NCBI GenBank assembly: GCA_964367935.1
Contig: CAYIYZ010000001.1
Coordinates: forward strand, 1 to 64,000
DNA length: 64,000 nucleotides
Direction of reading: 5' to 3'
Source: Scatomorpha sp964367935
GTDB lineage: Bacteria; Bacillota; Clostridia; Oscillospirales; Oscillospiraceae
The notes beneath the pieces were generated by a model, which did not search any database, was not told where the DNA came from, and worked only from the letters and a program-made list of their open reading frames with translations. Of the stretch, positions 60,472-64,000 are shown in pieces. Within the stretch, counting starts at the first letter, position 1; every line of letters begins with the position of its first letter. Position numbers and translations under genes: made by a program.

Positions 60472-61275
60472 ATGAGATTAGTAGGAAAAACCGCCATAGT
60501 AACAGGCGCAAGCTCGGGCATAGGATACGCCACGGCGAAGCTTTACGCCGAGGAGGGCGCCACCGTAATTGCAGCGGCACGTCGCACGGACAGACTTGAA
60601 AAGCTTGCGGCAGAGTGCGAGGGGCTCGGCGGCAAAATCGTCGCCTGCACCACGGACTTGCGTGACACGGCACAGCTAAACGCCATGTTCGACAAGGCGC
60701 TCGAAGTAAGCGGCACTCTCGACATCCTCGTCAATAACGCAGGTGTGCTCGATGGCCAACTTCCCATACACGAGACCTCCGAGGAAATTTACGATTACAT
60801 TTATGAGACGAATCAGAAGGCCGTCTACCTCTGCTGTAAGCGTGCCATAGAGATATTCTTAGAGCAAAACAAGGGCGGAAACATAATAAACATGGCGTCC
60901 GCCGCCAGTCTGCGCGGCCTTAAGGGCGGCACCATGTACATCACAACAAAGCACGCCGTTTTGGGCATGACACGTAACATTGCAAGCTCTTTCTACGAGC
61001 GCGGCATACGTTGTAACGCCATTTTACCTTCGAACATTAAGACGGAAATTAATCGTGTGCCCCGTGAAATGGGTCTGGGTATAATGGACTGGCAGATGCG
61101 TGCAGGCGGTGCGGCTCCGCTCAACATGATAACGCCGCCGGGCGAGGGTCAAAGACCTATCTTGGGTATGCCCGAGGATGTCGCTCAACTCTGCCTGTTC
61201 TTAGGTGACGACGCTACCTCACGCTACATAAGCGGTGCGGATATCAGAATAGACGCTTCGTTCTTAATAGCGTAA
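60472..61275 (+). CDS. Short-chain dehydrogenase/reductase
   Basis: 267 residues, classical SDR. The cofactor motif is TGASSGIG (11-18), followed by AARRTDRLE, whose Arg residues after beta-2 suggest NADP(H). NNAG is at 88-91. The catalytic residues are S143, Y156 and K160 (YITTK), with N114. The C-terminus ends in ISGADIRIDASFLIA-type sequence. It is probably a hydroxysteroid or similar alcohol dehydrogenase by context, since it is divergent from the BaiF-like CoA transferase. The pairing recalls BaiK and BaiL of Clostridium scindens. Actual substrate unknown. Confidence 0.93.
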   Translation: MRLVGKTAIVTGASSGIGYATAKLYAEEGATVIAAARRTDRLEKLAAECEGLGGKIVACTTDLRDTAQLNAMFDKALEVSGTLDILVNNAGVLDGQLPIHETSEEIYDYIYETNQKAVYLCCKRAIEIFLEQNKGGNIINMASAASLRGLKGGTMYITTKHAVLGMTRNIASSFYERGIRCNAILPSNIKTEINRVPREMGLGIMDWQMRAGGAAPLNMITPPGEGQRPILGMPEDVAQLCLFLGDDATSRYISGADIRIDASFLIA

Positions 61276-61287
61276 AGGCTTTACAGC

Positions 61288-61484
61288 CTGGCGAAAAACC
61301 TGTTTTTCGCCAAAATAGGGGCTCTCGGCTTTATAGCCTCGATAAGTATCTTCGTCGGGTACACGCCCCTCCTCAGATGAGATTTAACATTTTTCAAAAA
61401 TCAGACCAGGCAACTCGCCGTGATTTTAGAAAAATCTTCGCTCGGCAAAGGACGAGGGTTTGATGCCATAATTTTTGACAAGCT
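61288..61484 (+). repeat. Structured interspersed repeat, copy C (family 1)
   Basis: Same order of blocks as copies A and B, including the AGACCAGGCAACTCGCCGTG loop absent from copy A. It lies directly after the SDR gene and directly before a terminator that begins AAAAAGCCT, like the one after copy B. Confidence 0.88.
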
Positions 61485-61523
61485 AAAAAGCCTTGGGAAA
61501 CGTCTGTTTTCCAAGGCTTTTTT
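61485..61523 (+). terminator. Terminator after the SDR gene and repeat C
   Basis: AAAAAGCCTTGG(G)AAAC, loop GTCT, GTTT(T)CCAAGGCTTTTTT. It has T-rich flanks on both sides, so it can serve the SDR gene (+) and the small membrane-protein gene (-). Confidence 0.85.
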
Positions 61524-61534
61524 GTTTTGAATTT

Positions 61535-61777
61535 TTAAAATATATATGAGCTTAGTAAATATAACATTCCCGCTAAAATTAATATTGTTACTGTTATGTA
61601 TATGTATTTTTCTGTCCTATACTTGCTTTTTCTTGCCCTGTACACCGAATAGCACGCCCAGGTTGCACATGCGATTAATGTAATCACCCTATTTTGCACG
61701 GTAATAACCAACGCGAACATTACAATTGATAGTCCTTGCTTTTTAATAAAATCTGCAAGTTTCATTATCTTTTTCAT
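61535..61777 (-). CDS. Small membrane protein, unknown
   Basis: 80 residues from the ATG at 61777 with AAGG 8 nt upstream; a TTG codon at 61789 is less likely. Two hydrophobic stretches (about 18-43 and 56-78) are separated by the basic loop RARKSKYRTEKY. AT-rich codon use is unlike most neighbours but similar to the GGDEF gene at 4184. No family recognised. Confidence 0.6.
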   Translation of the reverse strand: MKKIMKLADFIKKQGLSIVMFALVITVQNRVITLIACATWACYSVYRARKSKYRTEKYIYITVTILILAGMLYLLSSYIF

Positions 61778-61850
61778 AATTACCTTCAATCACAATATCA
61801 TTTTATGGTACAAGTCTATTTTTTTCACATTTCCAAAACCATAACACAAA

Positions 61851-61873
61851 GACGATGTGGGCATCGCCCCCTA
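61851..61873 (-). repeat. GTAGGG-type hairpin module (family 3), inverted
   Basis: On the minus strand it reads TAGGGGGCGATGCCCACATC, then GTC, matching the module at 43646-43673. It overlaps the NUDIX stop codon by 3 nt. Confidence 0.65.
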
Positions 61874-62440
61874 TTTATCAAGTCCTATAGTCCACATGAA
61901 GCAGTAGGCTTGCGCCCAAGAGCCAAAATTTTCCGTCTTTAGCATCTCCCTCAGCTCCGCTTTCGTAAACCAATGCGCCTCTATCTCCTCGTCCTCGGCA
62001 TTGCGTGCAACTATCTCACCCTCAGCCTCACCAAACACGCACACCGCCATCTCATTCGATATGCCCACCGCACAGTAGCTCGCCGGCATTACATGTGTCA
62101 CTCGGCACATGTCAAGACCCGTCTCCTCCTTCAGTTCACGTATAGCGCAAACCTCCGCCGTCTCACCCGGATCTATGAGCCCTGCCGGCAAGCCGTATAT
62201 AGCACGATTTAACTCCAAACGAAACTCACGTATTAACAAGAGCCGCTCATGTTCCTTGTCCGTCACTATTATTATCACCGCATCCGTGCGGGGGTTCGTG
62301 AGCTTCTCCTCACTGTTTATACCCGGGTCACGGCTGAACATCTCGTACACCTTCACGCCGCCCTCAGGCGTATTGTAATGTATGTCGTAGCGGTTAAGGT
62401 ACTCTCCGCACATTTTTCGCTCTATAGCCTTAAATTCCAT
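61871..62440 (-). CDS. NUDIX hydrolase (ADP-ribose pyrophosphatase-like)
   Basis: 189 residues from the ATG at 62440, with AAGGAG 6 nt upstream. A TTG/ATG frame to 62473 is not preferred. The Nudix box is complete: GLIDPGETAEVCAIRELKEE, then TGLD. The N-terminal beta-sheet domain with RDPGINSEEKLTNPRTDAV is typical of ADP-sugar/ADP-ribose pyrophosphatases. A role in nucleotide-sugar clean-up is inferred. Own promoter at 62483-62511. Confidence 0.93.
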   Translation of the reverse strand: MEFKAIERKMCGEYLNRYDIHYNTPEGGVKVYEMFSRDPGINSEEKLTNPRTDAVIIIVTDKEHERLLLIREFRLELNRAIYGLPAGLIDPGETAEVCAIRELKEETGLDMCRVTHVMPASYCAVGISNEMAVCVFGEAEGEIVARNAEDEEIEAHWFTKAELREMLKTENFGSWAQAYCFMWTIGLDK

Positions 62441-62482
62441 GTTTTCTCCTTTTGTTCTTTCTTCTCTGTACACGTTTTCTGT

Positions 62483-62511
62483 ATTATATACGACACAAAC
62501 TATAAGTGCAA
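62483..62511 (-). promoter_or_regulatory. Promoter of the NUDIX gene
   Basis: On the minus strand, TTGCAC (62511-62506), a 17-bp spacer and TATAAT (62488-62483). It is back-to-back with the M15 peptidase promoter, with only 2 bp between the -35 boxes. Confidence 0.8.
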
Positions 62512-62513
62512 GC

Positions 62514-62542
62514 TTGACCTATGACTTTAAGGGTGATATAGT
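62514..62542 (+). promoter_or_regulatory. Promoter of the M15 peptidase gene
   Basis: TTGACC (62514-62519), a 17-bp spacer and TATAGT (62537-62542), about 30 bp before the ATG at 62575. Confidence 0.75.
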
Positions 62543-62574
62543 TTAACATATTTTGTTGGACATGGTGATATTTT

Positions 62575-63360
62575 ATGAAAATTGCGAATATAATTAAACT
62601 GACGGCGCTGTGTTTGGGTCTTGCTCTTTTTAGCTTTTTGCTCCTGTTTATATTTACGGGCGGTAAAAACGAACCAATGGCAGTAGTGACACCCACGCCC
62701 TCGGCAGAGCTTATGAGCACCCCCACCCCAACGCCGACGGCAACAGCCACACCCGAACCAACACCCACGCCCTCTCCAACGCCGGAGCCTACACCGAGTT
62801 TACCGGATCTGGATATGGACTCATGGGAACTCATGCTCGTGAATATGGACAGTCCCATGGGCGAGTACGAGCCGTCTTTGGTAGAGGTGGAGTACGGACA
62901 CATGTTCGACGAACGTGCAGCGGAACATTTGGAGAACTTCATGCAAGCGGCTCGTGACGAGGGACTTAGCGTCTACCTTTCCTCTACATACAGAGACTAC
63001 GCCACACAGAAATATCTGTACGAAGTTAAATTGACGCAGTACCCCGAGGACATAGCGAAAACCATAGTAGCACCGCCGGGCACAAGCGAGCACCAGAGCG
63101 GTCTCGCCGCAGATATCACCGACATGTACTACGAATTTAAAAACGAGAGCCTTGCCGATACAGAGCTCTATAAGTGGATGAGTACGAACTGCACAGACTA
63201 CGGTTTTGTCGTGCGCTTCCCCGAGGATAAAACGGAGATTACCGGCATAATGTTCGAGCCTTGGCACTTTAGGTACGTGGGCGTTGAAGCGGCTAAATAC
63301 ATGGAAGAAAACAACCTTTGCTTAGAAGAACTGCATGAGCTTTACGCTGCGCAGCCTTGA
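62575..63360 (+). CDS. M15/VanY-type D-alanyl-D-alanine carboxypeptidase
   Basis: 261 residues. An N-terminal TM anchor (about 8-30) is followed by a Thr/Pro microsatellite linker (about 38-82) and the M15B domain (about 95-255). Zn ligands fit the pattern HxxxxxxD in GTSEHQSGLAADITD and His in FEPWHFRYVG; SSTYRDYATQKYLYE is also typical. It trims D-Ala from wall peptides outside the membrane. No van gene cluster is nearby, so it is a housekeeping or sporulation-type enzyme rather than a glycopeptide-resistance one. Confidence 0.94.
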   Translation: MKIANIIKLTALCLGLALFSFLLLFIFTGGKNEPMAVVTPTPSAELMSTPTPTPTATATPEPTPTPSPTPEPTPSLPDLDMDSWELMLVNMDSPMGEYEPSLVEVEYGHMFDERAAEHLENFMQAARDEGLSVYLSSTYRDYATQKYLYEVKLTQYPEDIAKTIVAPPGTSEHQSGLAADITDMYYEFKNESLADTELYKWMSTNCTDYGFVVRFPEDKTEITGIMFEPWHFRYVGVEAAKYMEENNLCLEELHELYAAQP

Positions 63361-63385
63361 CATAAACGCACTGTTATGGTATAAT
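63357..63385 (+). promoter_or_regulatory. Consensus promoter of the CNNM/HlyC-type gene
   Basis: TTGACA (63357-63362), a 17-bp spacer and TATAAT (63380-63385). The -35 box overlaps the TGA stop codon of the peptidase gene. Confidence 0.9.
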
Positions 63386-63429
63386 TTTGAGTTATATATG
63401 GCTTTAATTTAATGGAGGTGATGTCCACA

Positions 63430-64000
63430 ATGGACGAGGGCAGTCAAACTTTAATTTTTATTCTTATAATATTTTTGCTGGGTTCAGCATATTTCTCTGC
63501 GACGGAAACGGCATTTGCGTCCGTTTCACGCATAAAACTTAGGACACGTCTAGAGCGTGGTGATAAGCGTGCGAAGCGTGCGTTGAGTGTGCTTGATAAT
63601 TTCGAGCGCGCCATTAGCACCCTGCTCATAGGAAATAACATAGTTAACATAGGGGCGAGCTCCATTGTGACCTTAGTCGTCACTCGCCAATGGGGTATTT
63701 CCGCTGTGTCCTTTGCTACGATTGCGACCACTATTGTCATCTTATTCATTGGTGAGATGTTCCCAAAGAGTATAGCGAAGAAGTACAGTGAGCGTGTGGC
63801 TTTGGCCACTGCGGGCTCTCTGTGTTTTTTTATGGTGATTTTCAGACCTTTGTCCGCTGTTCTAACCTTCATAGGGCGTCAGGCGGCACGTCTGACGGGC
63901 GGCGATCCTGAAGTCACGGTAACCGAGGACGAACTTTACGATATCATTGAAGACATGACGGAGGAAGGCGCTTTGGACACTCAGAGAGGCGAGCTCGTCA
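63430..64000 (+). CDS. CNNM/HlyC-CorC family membrane protein (partial, runs off the window)
   Basis: The first 190 residues are visible; the gene continues past the window. A perfect anti-SD match GGAGGTGAT ends 7 nt before the ATG at 63430; an ATG at 63421 lies inside that SD. N-terminal DUF21/CNNM domain: FILIIFLLGSAYFSATETAF, ISTLLIGNNIVNIGASSIV and FIGEMFPKSIAKKYSERVAL, with about four TM segments. The start of the CBS-linked region TVTEDELYDIIEDMTEEGAL follows. Family members are Mg2+/Co2+ efflux-type transporters; the term hemolysin is historical. Confidence 0.93.
   Translation, partial: MDEGSQTLIFILIIFLLGSAYFSATETAFASVSRIKLRTRLERGDKRAKRALSVLDNFERAISTLLIGNNIVNIGASSIVTLVVTRQWGISAVSFATIATTIVILFIGEMFPKSIAKKYSERVALATAGSLCFFMVIFRPLSAVLTFIGRQAARLTGGDPEVTVTEDELYDIIEDMTEEGALDTQRGELV

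Noticed and set aside
52812..61275. A bile-acid 7-alpha-dehydroxylation (bai) pathway across this region
   Set aside because: Only BaiN-, BaiF- and SDR-like genes are present, spread over 8 kb among unrelated genes. BaiN-type flavoproteins are near-universal, and the key bai genes are absent.
13562..61484. Even spacing (about 23.8-23.9 kb) of the three family 1 repeats
   Set aside because: With only three copies, equal spacing is likely to be chance; no periodic function can be claimed.
62575..63360. Vancomycin-resistance cluster around the VanY-type peptidase
   Set aside because: No vanH, vanA/B, vanX, vanR or vanS genes are adjacent, and the neighbours are a NUDIX hydrolase and a CNNM-type protein.

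Overview
The window looks like chromosomal DNA from a spore-forming member of the Clostridia, most likely a gut Oscillospiraceae-type organism. This is inferred from gene content and not from a database search. The evidence is a gerA-type germinant receptor operon, a GerS-like lipoprotein gene next to alr, an IreB gene, a T-box leader ahead of pheST, the recJ-relA-dtd and ylxM-ffh-rpsP-khpA gene orders, strong GGAGG ribosome binding sites, and tRNA genes that encode CCA. Base composition looks close to half GC, except for a clearly AT-rich diguanylate cyclase gene (4184-5836) and a small membrane-protein gene (61535-61777). No prophage, transposase, integrase, CRISPR array or rRNA operon was seen.

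Layout. 1-4.1 kb: three-gene germinant receptor operon (+). 4.2-5.8 kb: membrane GGDEF protein (-). 6.0-10.3 kb: tRNA-Gln, ireB, then pheS-pheT under a Phe T-box (-). 10.3-16.7 kb (+): NAD(P)HX repair enzyme, GerS-like lipoprotein, alanine racemase, an orphan MazF toxin, two unknown proteins and pyrimidine-nucleoside phosphorylase. 17.0 kb: tRNA-Pro beside a repeat cluster. 17.2-33.1 kb (-): a nearly gapless run of twelve genes. It carries recJ, relA, dtd, an MBL hydrolase, a glycosyltransferase, a YfhO protein, an SGNH lipoprotein, a sensor kinase and its response regulator, ymdB, and the yhaO/yhaN pair. 33.1-34.9 kb: serine hydrolase (-). 35.0-37.3 kb: ylxM-ffh-rpsP-khpA (+). 37.8-58.4 kb (-): acetyltransferase, PPIase lipoprotein and mfd, VOC protein, SLH/L,D-transpeptidase, TauE exporter, heterodimeric ABC exporter, MBL protein, two flavoproteins, B3/B4 protein, CapA-like protein, AEC permease and MgtE. 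58.9-61.3 kb: a divergent pair of a BaiF/CaiB-like CoA transferase (-) and an SDR (+). 61.5-64.0 kb: small membrane protein, NUDIX hydrolase, VanY-type peptidase and the start of a CNNM/HlyC-type protein.

Themes. Spore germination and cortex or wall biology recur: gerA operon, gerS-like gene plus alr, L,D-transpeptidase, M15 peptidase, CapA-like protein. Translation and its stress control form a second theme: pheST, ffh, rpsP, dtd, relA, mazF. Several exported proteins share Pro/Thr microsatellite linkers.

The most distinctive unexplained material is repetitive intergenic DNA. (i) A structured element of about 165-200 bp occurs three times. One copy sits between alr and mazF, where Bacillus carries the mazE antitoxin gene; another is bracketed by an exact duplication of the khpA terminator. 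(ii) A short GTAGGG-hairpin module occurs at least nine times and clusters at 58.5-58.8 kb. (iii) A 71-bp direct repeat lies next to a 25-bp perfect inverted repeat that includes the 3' end of tRNA-Pro. Other points of interest are the 221-bp out-of-frame overlap between the YfhO and SGNH genes and the bai-like CoA transferase/SDR pair. I did not find one clear-cut new defence or biosynthetic system.
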